The notes below the pieces were generated by a model that saw nothing but the letters and a program-made list of their open reading frames with translations, ran no database searches and was not told the origin of the DNA. A program made the position numbers and the translations under genes. Shown here piece after piece: positions 63,631 to 64,000 of a DNA stretch of 64,000 bases; the stretch's first letter is position 1, and every line of letters begins with the position of its first letter. This DNA comes from Deltaproteobacteria bacterium (GTDB lineage: Bacteria; Desulfobacterota; Desulfuromonadia; Geobacterales; Pseudopelobacteraceae): NCBI GenBank assembly GCA_021781535.1, contig JAJXWO010000008.1, positions 33,332 to 97,331 of the forward strand, given 5' to 3'.

Positions 63631-64000
63631 ATGAGTGGAACACAACAGATACTGAATGTGCCGGTTTCAATTCTGCTTGTTGATGACGAAGAAAATATTC
63701 TGCGAGCGCTGCAGCGGCTGTTGATGGATGAGGAGGGTATCGAGATTGCCACGGCTACATCCGGTGAAGAGGGGTTAAAACTTCTCTCTTCTCTGACCAA
63801 TCTTGGCCTGATCGTGTCTGATCAACGTATGCCCGGTATGACCGGAGCGCTGTTTCTCGAAAAGGCGCGCACTATTAATCAGGATGCATCACGGATCATA
63901 TTAACCGGCTATGCCGATGTTACCGCCGCAGTGGATGCAATTAACAAAGGGGGAGCATGGCGCTATATCGCAAAACCATGGAATGATGATGAACTGGTGC
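63631..64000 (+). CDS. Response regulator, 3' end outside window
   Basis: Frame from ATG 63631 (GGGAG upstream) is open to the window edge. It encodes a REC domain with D64 in VSDQRMPGM and IAKPWNDDELV, the same subtype as the preceding gene. The output domain lies beyond the window; HD-GYP is common after this REC type, but it cannot be seen. Confidence 0.85.
   Translation, partial: MSGTQQILNVPVSILLVDDEENILRALQRLLMDEEGIEIATATSGEEGLKLLSSLTNLGLIVSDQRMPGMTGALFLEKARTINQDASRIILTGYADVTAAVDAINKGGAWRYIAKPWNDDELV

Noticed and set aside
1..64000. tRNA, rRNA, CRISPR arrays, IS elements, prophage genes
   Set aside because: None recognised on reading both strands. No transposase, integrase, capsid or repeat-spacer array was seen. 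Small RNAs cannot be excluded without expression data.

Overview
The window looks like chromosome from a Geobacterales (Desulfuromonadales) bacterium. The clues are the gene content and order: tmk-holB-ricT-metG on one strand, a Fur/FeoB/Cys-rich peptide/DtxR-FeoA iron cluster, cydDC next to cydAB, and a dense array of PAS, Cache and REC histidine kinases typical of these metal-reducing bacteria. Species is not decided from the sequence alone. No rRNA, tRNA, CRISPR array, IS transposase or prophage block was recognised.

Layout. 1-2.3 kb: two family-9 glycosyltransferases (heptosyltransferase type), the first cut by the window edge. 2.4-4.8 kb: a ribbon-helix-helix/MazF-type toxin-antitoxin pair running without a gap into a LigB-like NAD-dependent ligase that carries a signal peptide. 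4.8-9.1 kb (minus strand): tmk (frameshifted), holB, ricT, metG. 9.3-12.1 kb: rnc, a radical SAM protein and an M42 peptidase. 12.4-15.6 kb: guaB and guaA, separated by a strong hairpin. 15.6-21.8 kb: cydD, cydC, cydA, cydB (cytochrome bd oxidase and its maturation exporter). 22-23.6 kb: a small redox cluster (flavin reductase, ABM monooxygenase, SagB-type nitroreductase). 23.8-26.2 kb: orphan CheX-like phosphatase, a YkgJ-type protein, a SPOR remnant, nudC. 26.3-34.1 kb: sbcD and sbcC followed by a MoxR AAA+ ATPase and a 649-residue protein of unknown function whose N-terminus resembles the TraB/ChaN/EreA group.

34-43 kb: a multidomain OmpA-like outer-membrane protein, an EamA exporter, htpG, a four-S1-domain RNA-binding protein, a small Cys-cluster protein, metF and a DUF815 ATPase. 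43.2-46.6 kb: iron homeostasis (fur, feoB, a Cys-rich peptide, and a DtxR/IdeR-type regulator fused to a FeoA domain). 46.6-49 kb: a YitT membrane protein, a complete ccdAB module with its palindromic operator, and a decayed HigBA-type module whose toxin has lost its middle while promoter, operator and antitoxin remain. 49.3-53.4 kb: a class I/II aminotransferase and clpB, convergent on a shared 17-bp terminator. 53.6-64 kb: a signalling island with four histidine kinases and three response regulators (the last truncated by the window edge) and no DNA-binding output domain.

Most unusual points: the MoxR + 649-aa pair attached to sbcDC; the single-base frameshift in tmk; the TA module joined to a secreted ligase; the internally deleted HigB; the FeoA-DtxR fusion; and kinases that share one catalytic core but have swapped sensor modules.
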